A DNA stretch of 64,000 nt from Streptomyces polyasparticus (lineage in GTDB: Bacteria > Actinomycetota > Actinomycetes > Streptomycetales > Streptomycetaceae). Position numbers and translations under genes: made by a program. Positions within the stretch are counted from its first letter, which is position 1. The number at the start of each line of letters is the position of its first letter. The notes beneath the pieces are model-generated. The model did not search any database, was not told the DNA's origin, and saw only the letters and a program-made list of their open reading frames with translations. The stretch covers positions 1-64,000 of the forward strand of contig NZ_JACTVJ010000010.1 of the NCBI RefSeq assembly GCF_014493765.1. The letters run 5' to 3'. This document shows positions 20,522 through 29,127 of the stretch, in pieces.

Positions 20522-20556
20522 GACAGTGTCTACTCCCTGGAGTAGACACTGTCTAC
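20522..20556 (-). promoter_or_regulatory. TetR operator: perfect 32-bp palindrome with overlapping second site
   Basis: GACAGTGTCTACTCC (20522-20536) and GGAGTAGACACTGTC (20539-20553) are perfect inverted copies with a two-base spacer. The right arm also belongs to a second palindrome, GTAGACA-C-TGTCTAC (20542-20556). The half-site GTAGACA therefore occurs three times. It abuts the TetR start codon, consistent with tight autorepression. Confidence 0.85.
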
Positions 20557-20609
20557 AGGGACGAGTGTCCAAGTTCCCGGTCTGCGGGTTCAAGCGCCCA
20601 AGTTCCCGA

Positions 20610-22187
20610 TCAGCGCACGGACTTCCGTACGCTCACCGCGGCGAGCAGAGCCCCGATCACGCACAGCGCGCCGGCGGTGAGGACCGCGGAGTGGACGCCG
20701 TTCATGAACGCCTGGTGACTGCCGTGCACCACGGCCTCCTTGAGCTGTCGCGGCATGTCGCCGGAGACCGGCGCGATGCCCATGGCGACCGCGTCCTTCG
20801 CCTCGGACAGGCTCTCGGCCATCCGCGCGGGGACCTGGGCGGTTGTCAATTCCCCGGGCAGGGTGGAGCCGACGCGGCTGCTGATCAGCGAGACGAGGAC
20901 GGATGTGCCCAGCGCCCCGCCGATCTGCAGCGCCGTCGCCTGGAGGCCGCCGGCCACGCCACCGTCCTCGACGGGCGCGTTGCCGACGATGGCGTCGGAG
21001 GAGGAGGCCATGACCATGCCTACGCCCAGACCGAGAGCGACGAAGGGCGGCCACATCACGACAGAGGACGAGTCGGTGTCCCAGGCGAGCATGGCGAAAC
21101 AGGCGACGGCCTGGAGCGCCATGCCGAGAGGCATGGTCAGCCGCGGCCCGTGGCGGTCCGTGAGCGCAGCGCCCAGCGGGGAGGCGACGACCGAGGCCAG
21201 GCTCAGCGGCAGGGTCCGCACGCCGGCCTCGACGGGGCTGAGTCCCCGTACGTTCTGCAGGTAGATCATGACGAAGAAGATCACGCCGAGCAGGACGAAG
21301 AAGTTGAGCGCCGTGATGAAGGTGCCGATGGTCAGCGCGCGGTTGCGGAACAGACGCATGGGCAGCAAGGGCGAGGCGACGCGGGACTCCCACCAGCCGA
21401 AGAGCAGCAGGACGACCAGGCCCGCACCGATCGAGCTGAGCGTCCCGGCCGAAGTCCAGCCCCAGGTCTCGCCCTTGACGACACCGAAGACGACGGCGAG
21501 CAGTCCCAGAGCGAGGAGGACGACACCGAGCAGGTCGAACTTCTCGTGTGCGGCATCGGCGTTCTTGCTCTGCGGCAGGACGAGGGCGCTGAAGACGAGC
21601 GCGACGATCCCGATGGGTGCGTTGATGTAGAAGACGGACTCCCAGTTGACGTGCTCGACGAGCAGACCGCCGACGATGGGGCCGAGTGCCGTGGAGACCG
21701 AGGAGACCATGGCCCAGATGCCGACCGCCATACCGAACTTCCTCGGCGGGAACACGGCACGCAGCAGGGCGAGGGTGTTGGGCATCAACAGGGCGCCGAA
21801 GAAGCCCTGTACGGCCCGGAAGGCGATGACGCCCTCGATCGATCCGGCCAGGCCGATGGCCACGGAGGAGAGGGTGAAACCGGCCACGCCGACGAGGTAG
21901 AAGGTACGCCGGCCGAACCGGTCGCCGAGCTTGCCGCCGAGGATCAGGGCCGCCGCGAGGGCCAGCAGGTAGGAGTTGGTGACCCACTGCAGATCGGTGG
22001 TGGAGGCGCCCAGGTCCCGGCCGATCTCGGGATTGGCGATCGAGACGACCGAGCCGTCGAGGCCGACCATGAACAGTCCGAAGGCGACCGCGGCCAGGGT
22101 CAGCCAGGGATTGGCCCGTACGCCGCGCTGTCGGTGAGCGGCGGGTGCGGGCGTCGGCGGGGCGGAGGAAGGTGCGAGGGCGGGCAT
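20610..22187 (-). CDS. MFS drug exporter, DHA2 (EmrB/QacA) type, 14 helices
   Basis: The protein has 525 residues. The motifs GLDGSVVSIANP in helix 1, GGKLGDRFGRR between helices 2 and 3, and the helix-5 GPIVGGLLVEHVNWESVFYIN segment are those of the DHA2 family of 14-helix drug:proton antiporters. It lies downstream of the MarR gene on the same strand with about 180 bases between, a typical repressor-exporter arrangement. The substrate is unknown. Confidence 0.9.
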   Translation of the reverse strand: MPALAPSSAPPTPAPAAHRQRGVRANPWLTLAAVAFGLFMVGLDGSVVSIANPEIGRDLGASTTDLQWVTNSYLLALAAALILGGKLGDRFGRRTFYLVGVAGFTLSSVAIGLAGSIEGVIAFRAVQGFFGALLMPNTLALLRAVFPPRKFGMAVGIWAMVSSVSTALGPIVGGLLVEHVNWESVFYINAPIGIVALVFSALVLPQSKNADAAHEKFDLLGVVLLALGLLAVVFGVVKGETWGWTSAGTLSSIGAGLVVLLLFGWWESRVASPLLPMRLFRNRALTIGTFITALNFFVLLGVIFFVMIYLQNVRGLSPVEAGVRTLPLSLASVVASPLGAALTDRHGPRLTMPLGMALQAVACFAMLAWDTDSSSVVMWPPFVALGLGVGMVMASSSDAIVGNAPVEDGGVAGGLQATALQIGGALGTSVLVSLISSRVGSTLPGELTTAQVPARMAESLSEAKDAVAMGIAPVSGDMPRQLKEAVVHGSHQAFMNGVHSAVLTAGALCVIGALLAAVSVRKSVR

Positions 22188-22247
22188 GAGTGTGCTTCTT
22201 GTCCTTACGGATGGTGAGTGGGCACGCGGGCGTGCGTGAGCGGCACG

Positions 22248-22308
22248 CGTGAGTGGCGTGCGCGAGGCGCGTGTGAGCGGTGTGCGTGAGTGGCGTGCGC
22301 GAGGCGCG
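22248..22308. repeat. 24-bp direct repeat between marR and the exporter gene
   Basis: CGTGAGTGGCGTGCGCGAGG plus the next four bases occurs at 22248-22271 and 22285-22308, 37 bp apart, in a CGTG-rich leader of the MFS gene. The rest of 22188-22366 holds no gene. Role unknown. Confidence 0.75.
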
Positions 22309-22366
22309 CGTGAAGGGAAGAGCGCGCAGGAACGTGTGAGACAGGTGCGCCGCGGCGCGCGAGCGA

Positions 22367-22840
22367 TCAGTGAGCGGCGCGGCGCAGCTGCTCGCCGAGT
22401 GCGTTCAGCGCACCCAACGCGGAGCCGATGGCGTCCAGTTCACCTTCGGTGAGGGAGCGGAGCGCCCGCGCCACATGGTTGCCCATCAACTGCTCGACCT
22501 CGGCGATCTCCCGCTGCGCGGTCGAGGTGAGGTGCAGATGCGCGACGCGCTTGTCGGTGGCGTCCTGGCGGCGCTCGAGCAGCCCGAGGCCGGTCAGCTG
22601 CCGTACGAGTGCGCTGACGTTGTTCGGCTTCATCAGGAGTGCATCGGCGGCCTCGCGCACGGTGACTCCGTCGTGGGCCTCGACATGCCGCAGCAAGGCG
22701 AGCTGAGCCTCGGACGGCTTCGGACGCGTGAACTCGCGGTCCACCTGCCGCTCGACTGCCCGCGACAGCGCAGGGAGACACATGGCGAGCGCCGCGGCCA
22801 CCTGGTCCACATCCCGTACGGATGCGCTGTTCTCGGGCAT
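22367..22840 (-). CDS. MarR-family regulator
   Basis: The protein has 157 residues from ATG 22840; a start at 22861 is open but lies inside the promoter. The winged-helix core (VTVREAADALLMKPNNVSALVRQL) and the wing (RRQDATDKRVAHLHLT) are clear. The downstream DHA2 exporter is the obvious target. The promoter places the start of transcription at or next to the ATG, so a leaderless message is likely. Confidence 0.85.
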   Translation of the reverse strand: MPENSASVRDVDQVAAALAMCLPALSRAVERQVDREFTRPKPSEAQLALLRHVEAHDGVTVREAADALLMKPNNVSALVRQLTGLGLLERRQDATDKRVAHLHLTSTAQREIAEVEQLMGNHVARALRSLTEGELDAIGSALGALNALGEQLRRAAH

Positions 22841-22846
22841 GCCGCC

Positions 22847-22876
22847 AGAGTAGCTATGCACGAATAGCTATGTCAA
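22847..22876 (-). promoter_or_regulatory. marR promoter, probably leaderless, with repeated TAGCTA
   Basis: On the minus strand TTGACA (complement 22871-22876) and TACTCT (complement 22847-22852) are 18 bases apart. Only six bases separate the -10 from ATG 22840. Two TAGCTA hexamers, each self-complementary, lie between and over the -10, as expected for a repressor site. Confidence 0.65.
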
Positions 22877-22881
22877 CATAC

Positions 22882-23430
22882 TCATTGCTCGTCATTCAGC
22901 CGCGCGTACATGAACATGTCGCGGCGTTCGTTCCCCACCTGTTGCCATCCGCGCAGCAGGCCCTCACGTTGGAACCCCGAACGCTCCGCTGTGCGCACGG
23001 AGGCCGTGTTCCACGGTTCCACCCACAGTTCGAGCCGGGGAATCCGCAGATCACGCAAGGCCCAGCCGACCACGGCGTCGACGGCGGCAGCGGCGGCGCC
23101 TTGTCCACGCGCCGACTTGACGACCCAGTAGCCCAGCGACGCACGGCCCTCGTCGAGGTCCTTCAGCCACAGCCCCACCTGGCCGACCGGCCGGCCGTCA
23201 GAGGTCACGATGACGAACGTGTACCCAGCCCTCGTGGTCGCCCTGCTCCACTGCCGTTCGATGAACGCGATGCCTGCCGGCTCGGAATAGGGCGACGGCA
23301 CCGTGGTGATCAACGGAATGTGGTCGTCTTCCGACGCCTCACGGACAAGCGGCAGGTCCGCAAGGCGCCAAGGCCGAAGCGTGAATCCACCACCAGCGGC
23401 GAGTTCGGGCACGTCAAGAGGTTGCTCCAT
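22882..23430 (-). CDS. GNAT acetyltransferase, RimJ/RimL type
   Basis: The protein has 182 residues from ATG 23430, with AGGA eight bases upstream. The fold signature LGYWVVKSARGQGAAAAAV carries the acetyl-CoA loop (RGQGAA), followed by LELWVEPWNTASVRTAERSGF and a final DMFMYARL. Such enzymes acetylate protein N-termini, antibiotics or small amines. The substrate is not predictable. Confidence 0.85.
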   Translation of the reverse strand: MEQPLDVPELAAGGGFTLRPWRLADLPLVREASEDDHIPLITTVPSPYSEPAGIAFIERQWSRATTRAGYTFVIVTSDGRPVGQVGLWLKDLDEGRASLGYWVVKSARGQGAAAAAVDAVVGWALRDLRIPRLELWVEPWNTASVRTAERSGFQREGLLRGWQQVGNERRDMFMYARLNDEQ

Positions 23431-23533
23431 CCGCTCATCCTGCCGTGGTTTTGGACCGGTCCGCACCTGCGCTCGGCGACCACCAACCGCTCTTGGAACC
23501 GATCGGCCGACGCTGTCGCCGATGGGGATCCGC

Positions 23534-24232
23534 TCACGCGTCGGGATGCGCCCGCTGCCATGCCTCGACGACGGCGCTGGGGATGCGTCCGCGGTCGGGC
23601 AGGTTGTAGCCGTTGGCCCGGGCCCACTCCCTGACCTCGCGCAAGTTCATCGAGCGGTGGCCGGAAGCCGGACCGGGTGTCGTGCCGGACGGGGGAGTGC
23701 GGTGTGTCCGTGGAGTGAACCCGGCGCCGTGCTCGAGCAGGTCTGCCGGGAACTGGGGGACGGCCGCGGTCCCGTTCAGTACGGCGAGGAGGAACTCGGC
23801 GAGTCCGCCATCGAAGGGGAACCACTCGCGTTCCAGGCGGGAGTTGACGGCGACGGTCCAGTCCTCGGGGCAGTCGGAGGGCTGGGCGACCCAGAACAGG
23901 TAGTCGCCGTTGCCGGTGACCGCCATGACGAGAAGCTGCTCCGCCGGCCCGGGCAGTGGCCCGGGGCGCGGGTCTGCCCGCCGGGCCTGTGAGATCCACT
24001 CCCGCAGCCGCGCGGGGAGCGGGCCCGTCAGATCCGTGGATTCATGCGGGGCGCCAGGGAGGAAGAGGGTGAGGAAGTCACAGAACGATCCCGGTCCGTA
24101 GGCGGCGACGAGCTCCTTGTAGTCCGTGGGCAGGCCCATGCCCAGGGTGTCTTCGACTCCTGACCAGTCGGGCGCAGTGGGGGTGCTGGTCGGGGACGGG
24201 CACAGGGTTGCCAGGTCGGCGAAGGCCGTCAT
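23534..24232 (-). CDS. SUKH (SMI1/KNR4) domain fused to an Lsr2-type DNA-binding tail
   Basis: The protein has 232 residues. Residues 22-150 fit the SUKH fold: WSGVEDTLGMGLPTDYKELVAAYG at the start and VNSRLEREWFPFDGGLAEFLLAVL at the end. A Pro/Gly/Thr linker (165-193) leads to residues 195-232, LREVREWARANGYNLPDRGR followed by IPSAVVEAW, which matches the C-terminal domain of the nucleoid protein Lsr2, including the RGR minor-groove hook (214-216). SUKH proteins are usually toxin immunity proteins; Lsr2 tails bind AT-rich DNA. The Lsr2 dimerisation domain is absent. No polymorphic toxin is directly adjacent, though the eCIS-core protein lies 5 kb away. Confidence 0.78.
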   Translation of the reverse strand: MTAFADLATLCPSPTSTPTAPDWSGVEDTLGMGLPTDYKELVAAYGPGSFCDFLTLFLPGAPHESTDLTGPLPARLREWISQARRADPRPGPLPGPAEQLLVMAVTGNGDYLFWVAQPSDCPEDWTVAVNSRLEREWFPFDGGLAEFLLAVLNGTAAVPQFPADLLEHGAGFTPRTHRTPPSGTTPGPASGHRSMNLREVREWARANGYNLPDRGRIPSAVVEAWQRAHPDA

Positions 24233-24331
24233 CAGCTTCCTCGGCTAGGGGAGGGGGCCACTACAGCACCCCACACACCGAAGCCCGGGAGCTGCCCCCA
24301 CGCAACCCCCGGGCCCCGGCCGACCCGCCCC

Positions 24332-26104
24332 CTACAGGGACAGGCCCGCCCCATACGGAAAGACCGGGTTCTCCGTGTCGTTGGGTACGTCCGGGCGCGA
24401 GGCGCGGACCGCGTCCATCGAGCGGGGGAGTTCGAAGGGCAGGCGGCCCTCCGGCTTCGCGCGGGCGAAGGCCACGTCCAGGAGCGCGGCGTCGCTCGCG
24501 CCGAAGTCCGCGACGAGGGCCGCGGCCCGCTCGGCGATCTCCGGGATGACCGCCGCCCGCTCCAGGTTGATGCAGACGATCGTCGGGACCGCGTCCAACA
24601 GGTCGAGGATCGGCTTCAGTTCATCGGGCGTGAACGCGAGCGTGCCCGAGTGGAAGAACGACTCGAACGTGTTCTCGCGCGGCTCGTACGGCGTCCGCAG
24701 CCGCAGCACCGCCAGGTCGGCCTGTGCGGGCTCGGCCACGACTTCGCCGTACTCCGCGGCGACGGCGGCGTCCACGTTCTGCACGTACAGCTTCCGCTTG
24801 CCCGAAACCGGCAGAGTGCGCGCGGAGTTGGTGAGCAGCGTGAGCGAGCGGCGCTGGGCCCGCTCGCCCGCCTCCGCGAAGTCGGCGCGGCCGACCGTCT
24901 CGGCGGCGAGCTGCTCGTCGACGTACGGGTCGTCGAAGAGGCCGAGGACGAACTTCTCGCGCAGGATGCGGCGCAGCGACTGGTCCAGGCGGTACTCCGG
25001 TATGCGGCCCGACTCGACCAGCTCGATGATCAGGTCCGTGCGCGCCTCGCCGCCGAACTGGTCGCAGCCGGCGTCCAGGACACGGGCCGCACGCTCCAGC
25101 TCGGTGAGGGACTCGAGGCCCCAGGCGCGGGCCTCGTGCATCTCGCCGAAGATCTCGGCGTCGGTGATCAGTCCCCAGTCGGTGCAGACGATGCCGTCGA
25201 AGCCGAGCTTGTCCCTCAACAGACCCTGCACCACACCCTTGTTGAGGCCGAAGCCGACCTCTTCCCAGTCGGTGCCGATGGGCTGTCCGTAGTACGGCAT
25301 CATCTGGGCGCAGCCGGCCGCGATGGCCGCCTTGAAGGGTTCGAGGTGCAGATCGCGCATGCCACCGGGGTAGATCTGCTCCTTGCCGTGCGCGAAATGC
25401 GGGTCCTCGCCGTCCTTCTGTGGGCCGCCGCCCGGGAAGTGCTTGACCATCGCCGAGACCGAGTCGCGACCCAGCTCGTCGCCCTGCAGACCGCGGATGT
25501 ACGCGCGGACCAGCTCGGAGGTCAGAGCGGCGTCCGATCCGAACGTGCCGTTCTGGCGGGACCAGCGAGGCTCGGTGGCCAGGTCGATCTGCGGGTGCAG
25601 CGCGACACGGAAGCCCACGGCCAGGTACTCGCGGCGGACCGTGTCGGCGTACTCATACACCAGTTGGGGATCGCGGAGCGCGGCGAGGCCGAGCGGTTCG
25701 GGCCAGGCGGAGAACGCGCCGGCGTTGAACGACGCGCCGATGTTGTCGGTGAACGCGTGCCGCGGGTCCGTCGAGAGCGTGACGGGGATGCCGAGGCGGG
25801 TGTCGGCGGCCATCTGCTGCAGCGTGTTCTGCCAGCGGGCCATGGCGGCCGGTTCGTACGTGCCCATGAGGTTGAAGTGGGTCATGTACTGGGCCTGCAG
25901 CATGCCGCTCGTGTCCAGCGGCACCATGCTCGCGTCGCCCTTCTCGACCGTGGAGCCGTCCGGCTGCATGGCGAGCATGGTGTGGAAGAGCTGGCCGGCC
26001 TTCTCCGCGAGCGTCATACGGGCCAGGAGGTCCTCCACCCGCTGTGCCACCGGGAGTTCGGCGTTCTGGTAGGGGTGGCCTTCGTTGCGAACCGTGAACT
26101 TCAT
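24332..26104 (-). CDS. Glycoside hydrolase family 3 enzyme, cytoplasmic
   Basis: The protein has 590 residues from ATG 26104. GH3 motifs: KHFPGGG (221-227) and the nucleophile in GFDGIVCTDWG, Asp 309. A second alpha/beta sandwich domain follows. There is no signal peptide, so it probably cleaves imported glycosides. It lies 11 bases downstream of a sugar-type MFS gene on the same strand, and a TetR gene is divergent from that pair. The family includes beta-glucosidases and beta-xylosidases; exact specificity is unknown. Confidence 0.88.
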   Translation of the reverse strand: MKFTVRNEGHPYQNAELPVAQRVEDLLARMTLAEKAGQLFHTMLAMQPDGSTVEKGDASMVPLDTSGMLQAQYMTHFNLMGTYEPAAMARWQNTLQQMAADTRLGIPVTLSTDPRHAFTDNIGASFNAGAFSAWPEPLGLAALRDPQLVYEYADTVRREYLAVGFRVALHPQIDLATEPRWSRQNGTFGSDAALTSELVRAYIRGLQGDELGRDSVSAMVKHFPGGGPQKDGEDPHFAHGKEQIYPGGMRDLHLEPFKAAIAAGCAQMMPYYGQPIGTDWEEVGFGLNKGVVQGLLRDKLGFDGIVCTDWGLITDAEIFGEMHEARAWGLESLTELERAARVLDAGCDQFGGEARTDLIIELVESGRIPEYRLDQSLRRILREKFVLGLFDDPYVDEQLAAETVGRADFAEAGERAQRRSLTLLTNSARTLPVSGKRKLYVQNVDAAVAAEYGEVVAEPAQADLAVLRLRTPYEPRENTFESFFHSGTLAFTPDELKPILDLLDAVPTIVCINLERAAVIPEIAERAAALVADFGASDAALLDVAFARAKPEGRLPFELPRSMDAVRASRPDVPNDTENPVFPYGAGLSL

Positions 26105-26115
26105 TGCCTGTGGCC

Positions 26116-27399
26116 TCACTTGACGGAGCGGATGAACTGGACGGCGAACGCGCCGAGTGCGCACGCGATGCCGCCGAAGAGGAAGAGCGCGCCGTAGTTG
26201 CCGCCTCCGCCGAGGCCGAGGATCGCCGGGGCGATGATCGGCACCAGGGACTGCGGGAGCGCATTGCCGATGTTCAGAACGCCCATGTCCTTCGCGGCCT
26301 GTTCGGGGTCGGGCAGCACGGCCGCGGCGAGCGCCACGTCGACCGAGAGGTACAGGCCCTCGCCGAAGCCGAAGACCACCAGAGCCAGGAGGAACATCGG
26401 GAAGGAGTGGGCGAAGGCGATCAGGGCCAGGCCCGCGCCGAGCACCAGCGAGGCGCCGAGCACATACGGCTTGCGGCGTCCGGAGCGGTCGGACAGCTGT
26501 CCGCCGAGCAGCGAACCCGCGACGACCGCGACCACCATGACGAGGGTGCCGAGGAACAGCTTGTTCGCGACCTCGTCGCCGTCGTAGCCGAGACGGTCCA
26601 TGAGGAAGTACGCCTGGTACGAGGTCACACAGGAGATGCCGACGAAGACCAGGAAGCGGCCGGCGAAGTTCCAGGCGAAGTCGGGGTGCTTGCGCGGGGA
26701 GACCCAGAAGCTGCGGCCGAACTCCTTCACGGAGTACGGGGCGAACGCGCCAGGCGCGGCCGGACGGTCCTTCATCACCACGCACAGGGTCACCACGCCC
26801 GCGAGGCCGAGCAGCCCGGGCACGAGGAAGGCGAGGGCGAGCTGGGAGCTGAAGGCGTTGGCGAGTCCGGTGCCCGCGATCATCGAGAGGGAGGTCATCA
26901 TGCCGACGACTCCGGAGACGCGGGCCCGCTGATGCTCGGGTACGAAGTCGGGGATGCCGGCGGTGACCGCGGTCAGGGCCGCGTTGCCGCCGATCTGGGC
27001 CAGCGTCCAGCCGGCCATCAGGGTGAGCACACTGCCGCCGAGCGCGATGACCAGCAGACCCGCGAAGGCGGCCAGCATGCCGCCGATCAGCCAGGGCCGT
27101 CGGCGACCGAACCGCGAGGTGGTGCGGTCGGACAGGCCGCCGACGACAGGGTTCGCGATTATCGCGAGCACCGCGCCGAGCGAGAGGACCTGGCCGAGCG
27201 CGGCCCCGCGGTCGGCCTCGGGCACGATCTGGGCCACCCGCAGCGCGAGGGTCACCATCACCGGAGTGAGCAGGGTGACCATGACGCCGAACTGGGCGAA
27301 GGCGAGGCCGAATATGAGCCTGCCGGGAGCACTCGCGAGGGGAGCGGACGGTGTGCCTCTGTCCGGGTCCTGCACCGCGGTGTCGTGGATGACAGCCAT
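26116..27399 (-). CDS. MFS transporter, likely for glycosides
   Basis: The protein has 427 residues with 12 predicted helices, from ATG 27399 with AGGAG upstream. The helix 2-3 loop GGLSDRTTSRFGRRRPW resembles the GPH/SV2-like sugar:cation symporters, and a second copy GGQLSDRSGRRKPY follows the central loop. It forms an operon with the GH3 gene (11-base gap). Import followed by intracellular hydrolysis is the natural reading (inference). Confidence 0.83.
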   Translation of the reverse strand: MAVIHDTAVQDPDRGTPSAPLASAPGRLIFGLAFAQFGVMVTLLTPVMVTLALRVAQIVPEADRGAALGQVLSLGAVLAIIANPVVGGLSDRTTSRFGRRRPWLIGGMLAAFAGLLVIALGGSVLTLMAGWTLAQIGGNAALTAVTAGIPDFVPEHQRARVSGVVGMMTSLSMIAGTGLANAFSSQLALAFLVPGLLGLAGVVTLCVVMKDRPAAPGAFAPYSVKEFGRSFWVSPRKHPDFAWNFAGRFLVFVGISCVTSYQAYFLMDRLGYDGDEVANKLFLGTLVMVVAVVAGSLLGGQLSDRSGRRKPYVLGASLVLGAGLALIAFAHSFPMFLLALVVFGFGEGLYLSVDVALAAAVLPDPEQAAKDMGVLNIGNALPQSLVPIIAPAILGLGGGGNYGALFLFGGIACALGAFAVQFIRSVK

Positions 27400-27461
27400 G
27401 ACGGCTCTCCTGAGGGACGGGGGACGGCTTCCTTGCCGGCCTGCGTGGCCAGCGTAAATGC

Positions 27462-27487
27462 AAAAACCGAGTGGGTAGTAGGTTTTT
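27462..27487. promoter_or_regulatory. Imperfect palindrome between MFS and TetR genes
   Basis: AAAAACCGAGT (27462-27472) and AGTAGGTTTTT (27477-27487) pair at 9 of 11 positions around GGGT. It is the most AT-rich spot of the divergent intergenic region and is the best candidate operator for the TetR protein at 27547, serving both directions. Confidence 0.65.
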
Positions 27488-27546
27488 TGGGAGTGGCGTG
27501 GATCACAGCGTCGAAAGCCCCCGGCACGCCGATTACAGTGACGGCC

Positions 27547-28233
27547 ATGGAGCGGAATGAGGGTCGGAAGTCCCGTACGAAATCGGCCAAGGGGACCTAC
27601 GCCGTCGGCGACGAACGGCGCGCGAAGATCCTCGGCGTGGCCGTCGAGCACTACGCGCAGTGGGGCTTCCATGCCTCTTCGCTCGCGCGCATCGCCAAGG
27701 ACGTCGGCATCACTCAAGGCGGTCTGCTGCACCACTTCCGTTCCAAGGAGGACCTGCTCGTCTCCGTCCTGGAGCACACCGACCGGCAGGACGTGGAGCG
27801 GTTCTTCGCGAAGGAAGTCGACGGTGTGGCGCAGCTCTTCCGGACGCTCGCGGACCTGGCGGCGTACAACGCGGCGAGGCCCGGCCGCACCCAGATGTTC
27901 AACATGCTCGCGGCGGAAGCGGGCCAGGTCGGACACCCTGCGCACACGTACTTCGCCGACCGCTACCGCATGGTCATCGAGAAGACGGCCGGCGCGCTCC
28001 GTACCGACGTCGAGCGCGGAGCCCTGAAGCCGGACACCGACTGCGAGGCCCTTGCCGCGGAGATCGCCGCCGTCATGGACGGACTCCAGCTGCAGTGGGC
28101 CCTCGCCCCGAAGTCGGTCGACATGCCCGCCCGGCTGTACGCCTATGCGGACCGCCTGGTGCGGTCGATCACCGTCGACGGGTCGGGGCTGCCGGAGCGT
28201 GTGGCGGGGGCGGCGGGCGCGGTGGGCGCGTAA
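27547..28233 (+). CDS. TetR-family regulator of the glycoside operon
   Basis: The protein has 228 residues from ATG 27547. A basic leader (RKSRTKSAKG) precedes a standard helix-turn-helix (SSLARIAKDVGITQGGLLHHF). It is divergent from the MFS-GH3 operon with a shared palindrome between them, which argues for local control of glycoside use; LacI regulators are the more usual choice for such operons. Confidence 0.87.
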   Translation: MERNEGRKSRTKSAKGTYAVGDERRAKILGVAVEHYAQWGFHASSLARIAKDVGITQGGLLHHFRSKEDLLVSVLEHTDRQDVERFFAKEVDGVAQLFRTLADLAAYNAARPGRTQMFNMLAAEAGQVGHPAHTYFADRYRMVIEKTAGALRTDVERGALKPDTDCEALAAEIAAVMDGLQLQWALAPKSVDMPARLYAYADRLVRSITVDGSGLPERVAGAAGAVGA

Positions 28234-28363
28234 CCGGACGCGAGGGGGCCCTTGTTCGCCGTCGGGCGGTCCGCTCGGCCGGCGCCGACATCGTTGTTCC
28301 GGTCGCCCCGCCTCGCCCCGGTGGCGTCCGTCGAAGCCGTATGAACCATCCCCGGCATCCCTC

Positions 28364-28404
28364 TTGCATGTTCTATGGCGTACCCCATAAGTTACCGACA
28401 GGTA
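28364..28404 (+). promoter_or_regulatory. Promoter with overlapping inverted repeat before the second TetR gene
   Basis: TTGCAT (28364-28369) and TAAGTT (28388-28393) are 18 bases apart. A short inverted repeat, TACC-GACA-GGTA (28393-28404), overlaps the start of transcription and is a candidate autorepression site. The rest of 28234-28446 holds no gene. Confidence 0.5.
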
Positions 28405-28446
28405 GCCCTTGGTGGGTCGCCTCGACGTCGGAGGGACGGTGGGTGG

Positions 28447-29061
28447 GTGAGCCCCCGCAAGAGCGACAGCCGGGACCGGATGATCCTCAGCGCCGCTGCC
28501 CTGCTGCGCGAATACGGGGCGAGCGCGACCAGCATCGACCGCGTCCTCGCACACAGCGGAGCCCCGCGAGGCTCGGTGTACCACCACTTCCCGGGCGGGC
28601 GCGCGCAGCTCATCGACGAAGCGGTGGCGCTGGCCGGGGACTTCATTGCGGGCCTGATCGACGCCGCCATGCAGGCGGACGACCCGGTGCAGGCCGTCGA
28701 CGCGTTCTTCGTCCTGTGGCGCGACCGCCTCGTGGAAAGCGGCTTCCGGGCCGGCTGCCCGATCGTGGCGGTGGCCGTCGAGACCAACGACGACGCACCC
28801 CAACTCGCCCGCTCCGCCGCGGCCGTCTTCGCCCGCTGGCAGGAAGCCCTCGCGGCCCTCTTCCTGCGGCACGGACTCAGCGAGGAACGCAGTCGCAGAC
28901 TCGGCGCCTTCATCATCGCCGCGGTCGAAGGCGCAGTGATCATGTGCCGGGCCGAGCGGAGCACTGCCCCGATCGAGGCGGCCGCAGCGGAGATCCACGA
29001 CCTGCTCCTGTACGCCCTGCGCGACCGTCCCGGTGCCGAGCAGTCCGGTCCCCGGCCGTAG
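28447..29061 (+). CDS. TetR-family regulator, LmrA/YxaF-like
   Basis: The protein has 204 residues from GTG 28447, preceded by GGAGGG (28430-28435). The helix-turn-helix reads TSIDRVLAHSGAPRGSVYHHF, and the C-terminal domain (FRAGCPIVAVAVE) is typical of the LmrA/YxaF group. It precedes a crotonase gene on the same strand by about 66 bases and may control it. Confidence 0.86.
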   Translation: MSPRKSDSRDRMILSAAALLREYGASATSIDRVLAHSGAPRGSVYHHFPGGRAQLIDEAVALAGDFIAGLIDAAMQADDPVQAVDAFFVLWRDRLVESGFRAGCPIVAVAVETNDDAPQLARSAAAVFARWQEALAALFLRHGLSEERSRRLGAFIIAAVEGAVIMCRAERSTAPIEAAAAEIHDLLLYALRDRPGAEQSGPRP

Positions 29062-29127
29062 CGCGCAGCCGCTCCGACGCTCCACCCCCTCACTTGAACT
29101 CCGGCCACATCACTTGAAGGAGTCGCC

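Noticed and set aside
24332-27463. One giant minus-strand protein of over 1000 residues
   Set aside because: The frame only happens to be open upstream of the GH3 gene. GH3 starts at ATG 26104, and the upstream part is antisense or out of frame to the MFS gene.
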